A stretch of 64,000 bases of DNA. Origin: CADEEN01 sp963816315. GTDB lineage: Bacteria; Pseudomonadota; Gammaproteobacteria; Burkholderiales; Burkholderiaceae_C. The translations under genes and the position numbers were made by a program. The stretch spans positions 1-64,000 of the forward strand of contig CAWFJZ010000012.1 in NCBI GenBank assembly GCA_963816315.1, given 5' to 3'. The notes beneath the pieces were generated by a model that made no database searches, was not told where the DNA came from, and saw nothing but the letters and a program-made list of their open reading frames with translations. This document shows positions 34,547 through 43,670 of the stretch, one piece after another. Numbering within the stretch: position 1 is the stretch's first letter; each line of letters begins with the position of its first letter.

Positions 34547-35069
34547 TGTTGTCGCGCTGGCCGTGCTCGTTGTCGGCCTGTCGGGCGCGCAGGGTGCTCA
34601 GGCCCAGCAGGCGTGCAACGGCGGCATGTCGTCGCTGCCGTCGGCGCGCTTTCACGACAACGGCGACGGCACCGTCACCGACGCGGAGTCCAAGCTGATG
34701 TGGATGCGTTGTTCGAGCGGCCAGCAGCGGCAGGATCAGCGCTGTGCGGGCGCGGCCGATCTTTTCGGCTGGGCCGACGCGCAGCGCCACGCCGACCAGG
34801 TCAACCGCGACGGCGCGGCGTTCTTCAACGACTGGCGTGTGCCCGCGCTGCGCGAGCTGGCGACGATCACCGACCGCGGTTGCGACAACCCGCGCACCAA
34901 CCTCGCTGTTTTTCCGGGCACGCCGGCAGCGCCGTACTGGTCGTCCACCGCGCGCCCGGGCGAGAGTGCCGGCGAACGGGTACTGGCGCTGAGCTTCGGC
35001 GTCGAAGGCGTGATGCTGGCGCGCAAAGACGAACGCTTTCATGTGCGGCTCGTGCGCACCGGTCCTTGA
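34530..35069 (+). CDS. Exported DUF1566/Lcl-domain protein
   Basis: The product is up to 179 residues with a hydrophobic N-terminus (VVALAVLVVGLSGAQGAQAQ) that looks like a signal peptide. The mature domain has the Lcl pattern: ARFHDNGDGTVTDAESKLMWMR, then FFNDWRVPALRELATI and APYWSSTARPG. The start is unclear. TTG 34530 and GTG 34563 are in frame, whereas the well-placed ATG 34546 (overlapping the preceding stop) is in another frame. This leaves open a small indel here. The function within the sox-like cluster is unknown. Confidence 0.65.
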   Translation: MVSTSDVVALAVLVVGLSGAQGAQAQQACNGGMSSLPSARFHDNGDGTVTDAESKLMWMRCSSGQQRQDQRCAGAADLFGWADAQRHADQVNRDGAAFFNDWRVPALRELATITDRGCDNPRTNLAVFPGTPAAPYWSSTARPGESAGERVLALSFGVEGVMLARKDERFHVRLVRTGP

Positions 35070-35076
35070 GGCGACG

Positions 35077-35538
35077 ATGAGCGTGAGCCACTCCACACAA
35101 CGTCGGCGCCTGCTCCAAAGCACGAGTGCGATGGCGTCGCTGGGCCTCGTGGCGCTGCCGGCTGCGCGGGCCACGTCGGTGGATAGCGCCGGCGCCTTCG
35201 CAGCAAAGACTTTCGCCGAGGCCATCCATGCGCTCGGTGCGGTGCCGGCGCCGAGTTCGCTGATCACGCTCGACGCGCCGGCGCTGGCCGACAACGGCGC
35301 CGTCGTGCCGATCACCGTCACGAGCGCATTGCAGGGCACACGCGAAATCATGCTGCTGGTCGATGGCAACCCGCAGCCGGTGGCGGCGCGCTTCACCATC
35401 CCGGCCGGCACCGAAGCCTTCGTCTCGACGCGCATCCGCATGGCCGGCAATGGCACGATCTATGCGGCCGTGCGCACCGACGACGGCCTGTTTGCCGCCG
35501 CACGCGCAATCGAGGTCACCGTCGGTGGCTGCGGCTGA
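35077..35538 (+). CDS. soxY: Sulfur-compound carrier protein SoxY
   Basis: The product is 153 residues. A Tat signal (STQRRRLLQSTSAMASLGLVAL) precedes the SoxY domain (AIHALGAVPAPSSLITLDAPALADNGAVVPITV, TREIMLLVDGNPQPVAARF). The protein ends in VTVGGCG, the swinging-arm cysteine that carries the sulfur intermediate. The classical ending is GGCGG, so one glycine is missing. soxZ starts on the stop codon (TGATG). Confidence 0.93.
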   Translation: MSVSHSTQRRRLLQSTSAMASLGLVALPAARATSVDSAGAFAAKTFAEAIHALGAVPAPSSLITLDAPALADNGAVVPITVTSALQGTREIMLLVDGNPQPVAARFTIPAGTEAFVSTRIRMAGNGTIYAAVRTDDGLFAAARAIEVTVGGCG

Positions 35539-35849
35539 TGAGCGAGCCGATCCGCATCCGCTGCCGCCTGCGCGGCGATGTCGCCGAAGTGCAGGTGCTG
35601 ATGCCTCACCCGATGGAGACCGGCCTGCGCACGGACGAGGCCGGCACGCGGGTGCCGATGCACCACATCACCGACGTTGCGGTGTCGCTGGCCGGGCGCA
35701 GCGTGTTCGCTGCGAGCATGAGCTTTGCCGTCTCGCGCGACCCGGTCATCGCCTTTCGTGTCGCCGGCGCGCGCGCCGGCGAACGCTTGCGCGTGACCTG
35801 GCGCGACAGCAACGGCGACAGCCGCGCCGATGAAACCGTCATCGGCTGA
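35538..35849 (+). CDS. soxZ: Sulfur-carrier partner SoxZ
   Basis: The product is 103 residues with an immunoglobulin-like beta fold and the SoxZ patterns VQVLMPHPMETGLRTDEAG and MHHITDVAVSLAGRSVFAASMSFAVSRDP. It forms the heterodimer with SoxY that presents the sulfur-loaded Cys to the other Sox enzymes. It overlaps soxY by one base. No soxA, soxX, soxB, soxC or soxD gene is in the window, which makes the pair notable. Confidence 0.93.
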   Translation: MSEPIRIRCRLRGDVAEVQVLMPHPMETGLRTDEAGTRVPMHHITDVAVSLAGRSVFAASMSFAVSRDPVIAFRVAGARAGERLRVTWRDSNGDSRADETVIG

Positions 35850-35883
35850 TTTTTTTCATCCATTGAAGTCAAAGGAGTTTTCG

Positions 35884-36234
35884 ATGCAAGCCCGCAACCG
35901 CCGCGTCTTCATGCTGCACGCGATCACCGGCGCCACCGCCCTGGCCGCTGGCGCAACGGCCCAAGCCCAGGCCGCGGACCCGAACCCGGGGCAAACGCCG
36001 AGCGATGTGCCGGTGAAAGAGACCGACCCCTATCCGAAGTCGATGGGCTATCGGCTCGAAACCGCCAACGTCGATAAGGCCAAGTTCCCGCGCCACGACG
36101 TTTCTCAAAAGTGCAGCGAATGCCAGTTGTGGAGCGGCAAAGCCGGCGACCAGATCGGCACCTGCTCGTTCTTCAAGCGCCCGGTGCCGCCGGGCGGCTG
36201 GTGCCGCAACTTCAAGCCGAAGAAGGCGGCCTGA
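35884..36234 (+). CDS. hip: High-potential iron-sulfur protein (HiPIP)
   Basis: The product is 116 residues. A Tat signal (RNRRVFMLHAITGATALAAG) exports the folded cofactor protein. The four cluster ligands are C77, C80, C94 and C107 (QKCSECQLW, GTCSFF, GGWCRNF), the HiPIP spacing. HiPIP donates electrons to the tetraheme subunit of the photosynthetic reaction centre in Rubrivivax-type bacteria. The next gene encodes such a tetraheme cytochrome. AAAGGAG lies upstream of ATG 35884. Confidence 0.95.
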   Translation: MQARNRRVFMLHAITGATALAAGATAQAQAADPNPGQTPSDVPVKETDPYPKSMGYRLETANVDKAKFPRHDVSQKCSECQLWSGKAGDQIGTCSFFKRPVPPGGWCRNFKPKKAA

Positions 36235-36278
36235 GCAGCGACTAGACAACACTGCGACGCGTCAGGGGGAGACGGACG

Positions 36279-37436
36279 ATGAACTTTTCCAACGAGTTGA
36301 TGCCGGTGCGCAAGCGTGACCTGTGCGCTGCGGCGCTGGTTGCCGCGGCGCTGCTGCTCGGTGCCTGCGAAAAGTCCGAGTCCGACCAGCGCGGCCCGCG
36401 CGGCTCGTCGCAGATCCAGCTCAAGAAACCGAGCGCGGTGGCTGCGCTGGCCGACATCAACAAGATACCCGCTGCCGAGGAGCCGGCCGACATCGAGTCG
36501 CCGCCGACTGAGCGAAGTGTTCGTCAACGTCAAGGTGTTGAACGACATCAGCGCGACAGAGTTCTCGCGCCTGATGCAGGCCTTCTCGACCTGGGTGGCG
36601 CCGGAAGAGGGCTGCGAGTTCTGCCACAACACCGACAAGATGGAGTCCGACGAGAAGTACCCCAAGGTCGTGGCGCGGCGCATGATCGAGATGACGCGCA
36701 AGCTAAACACCGACTGGAAGCAACATGTCGGCGAAACCGGCGTCACCTGCTGGACCTGCCACCGCGGCCAGCAGGTGCCCAGCGGTGACTGGTTCAACGC
36801 CAAGGGGCCGATGGAAGCCATCCCGCTGCTCGGCTATCGCGCCGGTCAGAACGCGCCTTCGACCAACGCCGCCGGCTCGTCGCTGCCGGGTGACCCGCTG
36901 GCGCAGTACCTGACGACGGGCGTGAACGAGATCCGCGTGCAGTCCACCACCGCGCTGCCGACGCGCCACGAGCCGCCGGGCGTGAAGAGCGCCGAGTGGA
37001 CCTACTCGCTGATGCTCTACATGGCCGGCTCGCTCGGCGTGAATTGCACCTATTGCCACAACACGCGCGCGATGGCGCGCTGGGACGAGAGCACGCCGCA
37101 GCGCGTGACGGCATGGCACGGCATCCGCATGGTGCGCGAGATCAACACCGATTTCCTGACGCCGCTGACGCCGGTCTTTCCGCCGAACCGCCTCGGCCCG
37201 CATGGCGACGGCCCGAAGGTCGGCTGCGCGACCTGCCACAAGGGCACGTTCAAGCCGCTCAACGGCATCAGCCCGCTGACCGACTACCTGGCGCTGTCGG
37301 GCATCGGCAAGGTGCCGGCGGGCACGCCGACGCCGCCGGAGGCGCCGGCGGAGCGGCGGAGCCGCCAGCACCGCCTGCGCCGAAAGCGCCGGCGGGGCAG
37401 AAAGTGTCCGCGGCGCCGATCGCGCCAATACGCTGA
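36279..37436 (+). CDS. pufC: PufC-like tetraheme cytochrome c, two frameshifts
   Basis: The N-terminus is a lipoprotein signal (LVAAALLLGAC). The body matches the reaction-centre cytochrome subunit, with DISATEFSRLMQAFSTWVAP, KYPKVVARRMIEMTRKLNTD and four heme sites: CEFCH, CWTCH, CTYCH and CATCH. The frame breaks at about 36507. The frame in use before it reads ESPP, and the shifted frame continues LSEVFVNVKVLND, so one extra A is likely. A second break near 37350-37360 is probable, because only another frame gives the Ala/Pro/Lys tail ending VSAAPIAPIR at 37436. No pufL, pufM or antenna genes are nearby, so a role outside photosynthesis is possible. Confidence 0.85.
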
Positions 37437-37480
37437 TCGGCGGGCTCTGCATCGGTTGTCGAGCCGGCGCGCGCAGGCGC

Positions 37481-37897
37481 TCAGAAGTACAGCTCCTGCG
37501 CCGGCTTGCCGTTCACCGTCATCTCGCACTTGTCCGACGACTTGCCCAGGCCGCCCTGCACGGCGCCGGCGATGACGCCGATCCTGCCGCTCTTGCCGCT
37601 CAAGACCGAGCTGAAGTAGCACTGCGCCACGACGTCGGCCTCCTTGACCTTGCCCGACAGGCGCAGCGTCGGCGTGTACGGTGGAAAGCTGCCGCGCAGC
37701 ATCGGGTCGCCGTTGACGGTGACGGTGAGTTCGGTGCCGCGCGGGTTGTACGCGCCGCCAAAATCGTAACGCTGGCCGTCGATCTCGGCCGTCTTTGGTT
37801 GCGCGTTGCGGATCGAGGCGCAGCCCGCCAGCGCGACCATCGCGGTCAAGGCCAATGCGCAGCGAGCGCCACGGAAAAAACTCTTCGAATACAGCAT
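37481..37897 (-). CDS. Putative lipoprotein, unknown
   Basis: The product is 138 residues from ATG 37897. The signal peptide ends in MVALAGC (lipobox). The mature beta-rich domain includes TAEIDGQRYDFGGAYNPRGTELTVTVNGDPML and TLRLSGKVKEADVVAQCYFSSV, with a second Cys in SSDKCEMTVNG. It is a monocistronic gene converging with the pufC-like gene. The family is not recognised. Confidence 0.65.
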   Translation of the reverse strand: MLYSKSFFRGARCALALTAMVALAGCASIRNAQPKTAEIDGQRYDFGGAYNPRGTELTVTVNGDPMLRGSFPPYTPTLRLSGKVKEADVVAQCYFSSVLSGKSGRIGVIAGAVQGGLGKSSDKCEMTVNGKPAQELYF

Positions 37898-38015
37898 GGT
37901 TTCGTTGTCCCTTGTTCGCCGCGCCGCGGCACTGAGTTGGTACTGCGCACAGACTCGTTGCGCCGCCGGGCATTGTCCGAGGCTTCGAGTGATACCGCCG
38001 TCAAAATGATCCCCC

Positions 38016-38603
38016 ATGAACAAGGCCTTCACCAAAGAGAGCGACACCGAAAACGACGACGACGATAACGGTTCGCCGGCGTTGCCGCCGTTGCCCGCGG
38101 GCGCCAAGAACTACATCACGCCGGCCGGCTACGCTCGCCTGCGCGGCGAGTTGATGACGCTGCTCGACGACGAGCGGCCGAAGGTCGTCGAGATCGTGTC
38201 CTGGGCGGCCAAGAACGGCGACCGCTCCGAAAACGGCGACTACCTCTACGGCAAGAAGCGGCTGCGCGAGATCGACCGGCGGATTCGCTTTCTGACCAAG
38301 CGCCTGGACATCGCCGAGGTCGCCGACCCGGCGCTGCACCACGGCAACGAGCAGATCTTCTTCGGCGCCACGGTGACCTACGCCGACGAAGCAGGCGCCG
38401 AGCGCACGGTGACGATCAAGGGCATCGACGAGGCCGACAACCTGGCCGGCGAGGTGAGCTGGATTTCGCCGATCGCGCGCGCGCTGCTGAAGGCGCGCGC
38501 GGGTGACGAGGTGACGCTGATCACGCCGCAGGGGCCGCAGCGCATCGAGGTGATCGAGGTCAGCTACCCCGCAGCAGATTCGCCAGCTCGACGGCCGACT
38601 TGA
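38016..38603 (+). CDS. greB: Transcription elongation factor GreB
   Basis: The product is 195 residues. An acidic N-terminal extension (about 1-30, DDDDNGS) precedes the coiled-coil with the GreB pattern NYITPAGYARLRGELMTLLDDERPKVVEIVSWAAKNGDRSENGDYLYGKKR. The C-terminal FKBP-like domain follows (FFGATVTYADEAG, GEVSWISPIARALLKARAGDEVTL). It restarts backtracked RNA polymerase by stimulating transcript cleavage. Its last 44 bases overlap the convergent response-regulator gene. Confidence 0.95.
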   Translation: MNKAFTKESDTENDDDDNGSPALPPLPAGAKNYITPAGYARLRGELMTLLDDERPKVVEIVSWAAKNGDRSENGDYLYGKKRLREIDRRIRFLTKRLDIAEVADPALHHGNEQIFFGATVTYADEAGAERTVTIKGIDEADNLAGEVSWISPIARALLKARAGDEVTLITPQGPQRIEVIEVSYPAADSPARRPT

Positions 38604-39198
38604 CGTTCATCTTGTCGAACACGCGCGCGCGGTGCACTTCGACCGTGCGCACGCTGATGCCCAGCGCATCGGCGACGAGCTTGTTCGGTTTGCCCTCGAC
38701 GACGAGCTGCATCACCTCGCGTTCGCGCTCGGTCAGCTCGGCGAGCCATTGCGCGACTTTCGATTTCGAGCGCGCCGCTTCGAGGTGCTCGCGGCTCGAA
38801 GCCAGCGCTTCCAGAGCACGATCGACCAGCGCGTTGTCGGAGAACGGCTTCTCGACGAAGTCGAAGGCGCCACGCTTGACCGCCGCCACCGCGGTCGGCA
38901 CGTCGCCGTGGCCGGTGAGAAAGATCACCGGCAAGGCGCGCGTCAGGCCGCGCTCGACCAGCAGATCGAACAGCGCCAGGCCGCTCATGCCCGGCATGCG
39001 CACGTCGAGCAGCAGGCACGACGGCGCCGTCGGCCACGGGTGGGCGCGCCGCGCGTCGAGCAGCGCGATGAAGGCCTCGGCGCTGGCAAAGCCCTCGGAC
39101 AACAAGCGTCGCGAGCGCAGCAGCCAGGCCAGCGCCTCGCGCAGCACCTCTTCGTCATCGACGAGATAGACCATCGGCAGACCGAGCGGTGCGTTCAT
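38560..39198 (-). CDS. FixJ/DctR-type response regulator
   Basis: The product is 212 residues. The receiver domain has the acidic pocket (YLVDDEE), phospho-acceptor Asp (CLLLDVRMPGMSG), Thr (VIFLTGHGD) and Lys (FVEKPF). The LuxR-type output helix-turn-helix is at about 150-205 (LTEREREVMQLVVEGKPNKLVADALGISVRTVEVHRARV). It lies 9 bases downstream of the sensor kinase at 39208 and forms a pair with it. DctR is suggested by the sensor type and by the malic enzyme on the other side. Confidence 0.9.
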   Translation of the reverse strand: MNAPLGLPMVYLVDDEEVLREALAWLLRSRRLLSEGFASAEAFIALLDARRAHPWPTAPSCLLLDVRMPGMSGLALFDLLVERGLTRALPVIFLTGHGDVPTAVAAVKRGAFDFVEKPFSDNALVDRALEALASSREHLEAARSKSKVAQWLAELTEREREVMQLVVEGKPNKLVADALGISVRTVEVHRARVFDKMNVKSAVELANLLRGS

Positions 39199-39207
39199 GG
39201 TCGTAGG

Positions 39208-41196
39208 TTAAGCCGCGCGCAGAGTGAAGACAAATCTCGTGCCTGACGGGCCGGTGGCGTAGTCGAGCGCTCCGCCATGCTGCTCGATCACCGTGCGGCA
39301 CAGCGACAAGCCCAGCCCCATGCCCTCGCTGCGCGTGGTGAAGAACGGCGTGAACAGGCGCTGCGCCACGTCGGGCGCGATGCCGGGGCCGGCGTCGGCG
39401 ACCGTGAACTCGATCCACTGCGGATTGATCACGCGCACGGCGATGTGCAGGACGCGCCGGTCCGGCGGCGTCGCCTCCGACTCCATCGCCTGGATGCCGT
39501 TGCGAGTCAGGTTGAGCAGCACCTGCTCGACCATCGTGCGGTCGGCGAGCACGCGCGGCGCCGGCTGCGGCGCCTGCACGTCGATGCGCGTGCCGCTCTT
39601 GCGCGCCTGCAGGCGCACCAGCGGCAGCACGGCGTCGATCAGCGCCGAGGCCGCCACGGCCTCGCGCGCCTGCTCGCGACGGCGCACGAAGTCGTGCACG
39701 CTCTTGATCGTGCGGCCGGCGCGGTCGGCTTGTTCGGCGATGCGGGACAAGGCTTGCTTGAGCATCTCGCGGTCGTCGGCGCCCGGACCGTCGAGCAGGT
39801 TGAGCGAGCCGCTGGCATAACTTGCGATCGCTGCCAGCGGCTGGTTGAGCTCATGGCTGAGCAGCGAGGCCATCTCGCCGACGGTGGCCAGGCGCGCCGT
39901 CGCCTGCAGGCGCTCCTGCTGCTGGCGCGAGACCTCTTCGATGCGCCGCTGCTCCGACAGATCGACGGCGGCGCTCATCCAGCCGGTCTGCTTGCCGACG
40001 CTGTTGACCAGCGGTGCCTCGTAGATCACCACCGGAAAGCGCTCGCCGTTTTTGCGCATGAACACGGTCTCGCGGCCGGTCAGCGACTCGGCGCCGACCA
40101 TGCCGCCGGCCAGGCGCTGCTTGTACTCGTCGGCGCGCTCGGGCGGCCAGTACGGCGGCGTCGCCGCGGCCAGCAGCTCGGCGGCGGGAAAGCCGACCAT
40201 GCGGCAGAACGACGGGTTGACGTAGGTGATGCGGCCGTCGAGCGCACGCGCGCGCAGCCCGGTGACGAGCGAGTCTTCCATCGCCTTGCGAAAGGCCAGC
40301 GATTCGGCCAGGCGCTCTTCGGCGGCGGCGCGGCGGCCGACGTCGCGTGCCAGCAGCGCCACCAGCACCATCAGCGCGATCGACAGTCCGACGACGAGGG
40401 CGACGCTCAGGTTCGGGATCAGGTCCGGGCGGCCGTGGCGGCTGTCGGCGCGCAGCAGCAGGTTGGCGCCGAGCAGATCGACAACACGCTCGGCGCGGTA
40501 GATGCCGGCGCCGCGCACCGTGCCGGCGCGGGCCAGCCGCGCGCCGTCGCCTTCGACGAAGGAGAACTCGTGGTCGCGCGAGGCATCGGCGGCGCTCGCG
40601 GCGTCGAGCAGCGCGGCCAGCGAGAAGATGGCGATGACGCTGCTGCCGTCGGGAGCGCTTTGCGGCAGGCACAGGTCCATCAGTTCGAGGCCGGCGCCGC
40701 TGGACAGCGGCGAGTAGTAGCTGCGCGAAAACTCGGGTGTGCCGCTGCGGCGGGCGCCGGCGCAGGCGGTCTGCGCGTCCAGGCTTTGCTCGCTGCGCGC
40801 GATCGACTCGAACAGCGTCGCCACATGCGGCGCCTGCACCGCATCGACGATCGCGAACGCAGCGTCGCGGCGCTCCAGGCGCACCAGCTCGCGCCGCCCG
40901 CGCAGCAGCTCGGCCGCGTCGCCGCGCCATTGGGCGGCGCTGCGCTCGCCCCAGACCAGCAACTGCAGCGCCTGCAGGCTGCGCGCCATCGACTGCCGCG
41001 CTTCGTCGGCAACGGCGCTGGCGGCGGCGTCGGCGCGGTCCTGCGCGCGCGCGGCCTCGTACTGCAAGACGAGGAAGATCAGCAGACCTTGCGCCACCGC
41101 GAGCAGCGCGATCAACAGGCTCCACAACAGCACGCGGCGCCAGCGCCGGCGCGGGCGGCCGGTGCTGGGCGGGGTGGGGGCAGCCGCGTCGGTCAC
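39208..41196 (-). CDS. PAS-domain sensor histidine kinase (DctS-like)
   Basis: The product is 662 residues. A first membrane helix (about 22-45), a periplasmic sensor region, a second helix (about 265-285, LSVALVVGLSIALMVLVALLA), a PAS domain (about 310-420, ITYVNPSFCRMVGFPAAELL) and the histidine-kinase core can be seen. The core has the H box LLSHELNQPLAAIASYA, the N box EQVLLNLTRNGIQAME and G boxes DAGPGIAP and GMGLGLSLCR. The architecture matches DctS sensors for C4-dicarboxylates. The divergent gene is a malic enzyme, which fits that ligand. Confidence 0.88.
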   Translation of the reverse strand: MTDAAAPTPPSTGRPRRRWRRVLLWSLLIALLAVAQGLLIFLVLQYEAARAQDRADAAASAVADEARQSMARSLQALQLLVWGERSAAQWRGDAAELLRGRRELVRLERRDAAFAIVDAVQAPHVATLFESIARSEQSLDAQTACAGARRSGTPEFSRSYYSPLSSGAGLELMDLCLPQSAPDGSSVIAIFSLAALLDAASAADASRDHEFSFVEGDGARLARAGTVRGAGIYRAERVVDLLGANLLLRADSRHGRPDLIPNLSVALVVGLSIALMVLVALLARDVGRRAAAEERLAESLAFRKAMEDSLVTGLRARALDGRITYVNPSFCRMVGFPAAELLAAATPPYWPPERADEYKQRLAGGMVGAESLTGRETVFMRKNGERFPVVIYEAPLVNSVGKQTGWMSAAVDLSEQRRIEEVSRQQQERLQATARLATVGEMASLLSHELNQPLAAIASYASGSLNLLDGPGADDREMLKQALSRIAEQADRAGRTIKSVHDFVRRREQAREAVAASALIDAVLPLVRLQARKSGTRIDVQAPQPAPRVLADRTMVEQVLLNLTRNGIQAMESEATPPDRRVLHIAVRVINPQWIEFTVADAGPGIAPDVAQRLFTPFFTTRSEGMGLGLSLCRTVIEQHGGALDYATGPSGTRFVFTLRAA

Positions 41197-41317
41197 GGGC
41201 CAGTATTGCGCAGGCTTTTGGCCGGGCCGTACGCGCTTTCGCGCATCGGCCGGGCCGCCGCAGCGGCACGTTCGCTCTTACCATGCGAAACCCTTTGCCC
41301 AACGCCTGACCCCCACC

Positions 41318-43639
41318 ATGTCCAGCAGCTACGAAGAAAAGCGCGCCGAGTTGAAGCGCGACGCGCTCGCGTACCACGAGTTTCCGACGCCGGGCAAGAT
41401 CGCCATTGCAGCCACCAAGCCGCTGTCGAACCAGCGCGATCTGGCGCTGGCGTACTCGCCCGGCGTCGCCGCGGCGTGCGAAGAGATCGTCGCCGACGAG
41501 CGCAACGCGTACCGCTACACCGCGCGCGGCAATCTGGTCGCCGTGGTCACCAACGGCACTGCGGTGCTGGGCCTGGGCAACATCGGCCCGCTGGCGTCCA
41601 AGCCGGTGATGGAAGGCAAGGGCGTGCTGTTCAAGAAGTTCGCCGGCATCGATGTCTTCGACATCGAGATCGCCGAGAACAACCTCGACAAGCTGGTGGA
41701 CATCATCGCCGCGCTGGAGCCGACGTTCGGCGGCATCAACCTGGAAGACATCAAGGCGCCGGATTGTTTTTACGTCGAGCGCCAACTGCGTGAGCGCATG
41801 AAGATTCCGGTCTTTCACGACGACCAGCACGGCACGGCGATCGTCGTCGGCGCGGCGCTGCTGAACGGCATTGCCGTCGCCGGCAAGGACATCAAGCGGA
41901 TCAAGCTCGTCACCTCCGGCGCGGGCGCGGCAGCGTTGGCCTGTCTGGGCCTGTTGGTCAAGCTCGGCGTGCCGCGCGAGAACATCTGGGTCACCGATCT
42001 GGCCGGCGTGGTCTGGCAAGGCCGCACCGAGTTGATGGACCCGGACAAACAGGAGTTCGCGCAAGCCACGCCGCACCGCTCGCTGGCCGACGTGATTGCC
42101 GGCGCCGATGTGTTCCTCGGCCTGTCGGCCGCCGGCGTGTTGAAGCCCGACATGGTGAAGTCGATGGCGGCGCGGCCGATCATCTTCGCGCTGGCCAACC
42201 CGACGCCGGAAATCATGCCGGAGGAGATCAAGTCGGTGCGCGACGACGCGCTGGTCGCCACCGGCCGCACCGACTACCCGAACCAGGTCAACAACGTTCT
42301 CTGCTTCCCGTACATCTTTCGCGGCGCGCTCGACTGCGGCGCAACGACGATCAACGACGCGATGGAGATCGCCGTGGTGCACGCGATCGCCGATCTCGCG
42401 CGCGCCGAGCAGAGCGAAGTCGTCGCTGCCGCGTATGTCGGCGCGACGTTGTCGTTCGGTCCCGAGTACCTGATCCCGAAACCGTTCGATCCGCGGCTGA
42501 TGATGAAGATCGCGCCGGCGGTGGCCAAGGCCGCCGCCGACTCGGGCGTCGCGCAGCGCGCCATCGCCGACCTCGACGCCTACCGCGAAAAACTGCAGGG
42601 TTTCGTCTATGCCTCGGGCAATGCAATGAAGCCGATCTTCACCATGGCCAAGCGCGCCGCCAACAAGCGCGTCGCTTATGCCGAAGGCGAAGAGGAGCGC
42701 GTGCTCCGTGCGGCGCAGGTCGTCGTCGATGAAGGCATCGCGCGGCCGACGCTGATCGGCCGCCCGGCGGTGATGGCGCAGCGCATCGAGCGCTTCGGCC
42801 TGCGGCTGAAAGAAGGTGTGGACTATGACGTCGTCAACGTCGAGCAGGACCACCGCTACCGCGATTTCTGGCAGACCTACCACCGCATGACCGAGCGCAA
42901 GGGCGTGACCACGCCGCTGGCCAAGATCGAGATGCGGCGCCGGCTGACGCTGATCGGCGCCATGCTGCTGCACAAGGGCGAGGTCGATGGCATGCTTTGC
43001 GGCACCTGGGGCACGACACACGCGCACCTGCACTACATCGACCAGGTCATCGGCAAGCGCGCCGGCGGCGCCGCCAGCACGCCGCAAAACGTCGCCGTCT
43101 ATGCCTGCATGAATGGCCTGATGCTGCCCGGCCGCCAGGTCTTCCTGGTCGATACGCATGTCAACGCCGACCCGAGCGCCGAGGAGCTGTGCGAGATCAC
43201 GGCGATGGCGGCCGAGGAGATGCGCCGCTTCGGCGTCGAGCCGAAGGCCGCGCTGCTGTCGCATTCCAACTTCGGCTCGTCGGATCACCCGAGCGCCGTC
43301 AAGATGCGCCGCGCGCTGGCGCTGCTGCGCGAACAGGCGCCGTGGCTCGAAGTCGATGGCGAGATGCATGGCGACGTGGCGCTCGACGGCGCGGCGCGCG
43401 CGGCGGTGATGCCCAACACGACGCTGGCCGGTGACGCCAACCTGCTCGTGCTGCCCAACATCGACGCCGCCAACATCGCCTACAACCTGCTGAAGACGGC
43501 GGCCGGCGGCGGCATCGCGATCGGACCGGTGCTGCTCGGCGCGGCGCAGCCGGTGCATGTGTTGACGCCTTCGACGACCGTGCGGCGCATCGTCAACATG
43601 ACGGCGCTCACCGTTGCAGATGCCAACGCAGTGCGTTGA
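41318..43639 (+). CDS. maeB: NADP-dependent malic enzyme (MaeB type)
   Basis: The product is 773 residues. The N-terminal malic domain has the catalytic Tyr region (LALAYSPGVAAACEEI), Lys and metal-site residues (EDIKAPDCF, VFHDDQHGTAIV) and the NADP-binding part (LVTSGAGAAALACLGLLV). The C-terminal half (about 440-770) is a phosphotransacetylase-like regulatory domain. It converts malate to pyruvate. ATG 41318 was chosen because the frame upstream to 40739 overlaps the opposite kinase gene. Divergence from a DctS-like sensor suggests control by C4-dicarboxylates. Confidence 0.95.
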   Translation: MSSSYEEKRAELKRDALAYHEFPTPGKIAIAATKPLSNQRDLALAYSPGVAAACEEIVADERNAYRYTARGNLVAVVTNGTAVLGLGNIGPLASKPVMEGKGVLFKKFAGIDVFDIEIAENNLDKLVDIIAALEPTFGGINLEDIKAPDCFYVERQLRERMKIPVFHDDQHGTAIVVGAALLNGIAVAGKDIKRIKLVTSGAGAAALACLGLLVKLGVPRENIWVTDLAGVVWQGRTELMDPDKQEFAQATPHRSLADVIAGADVFLGLSAAGVLKPDMVKSMAARPIIFALANPTPEIMPEEIKSVRDDALVATGRTDYPNQVNNVLCFPYIFRGALDCGATTINDAMEIAVVHAIADLARAEQSEVVAAAYVGATLSFGPEYLIPKPFDPRLMMKIAPAVAKAAADSGVAQRAIADLDAYREKLQGFVYASGNAMKPIFTMAKRAANKRVAYAEGEEERVLRAAQVVVDEGIARPTLIGRPAVMAQRIERFGLRLKEGVDYDVVNVEQDHRYRDFWQTYHRMTERKGVTTPLAKIEMRRRLTLIGAMLLHKGEVDGMLCGTWGTTHAHLHYIDQVIGKRAGGAASTPQNVAVYACMNGLMLPGRQVFLVDTHVNADPSAEELCEITAMAAEEMRRFGVEPKAALLSHSNFGSSDHPSAVKMRRALALLREQAPWLEVDGEMHGDVALDGAARAAVMPNTTLAGDANLLVLPNIDAANIAYNLLKTAAGGGIAIGPVLLGAAQPVHVLTPSTTVRRIVNMTALTVADANAVR

Positions 43640-43670
43640 ATAGCCTTGTCCACTCTGTTGATTTGTGAGA

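Noticed and set aside
40739..41317. N-terminal extension of the malic enzyme frame
   Set aside because: It is antisense to the sensor kinase and unlike any malic enzyme. The start at 41318 gives the normal N-terminus.
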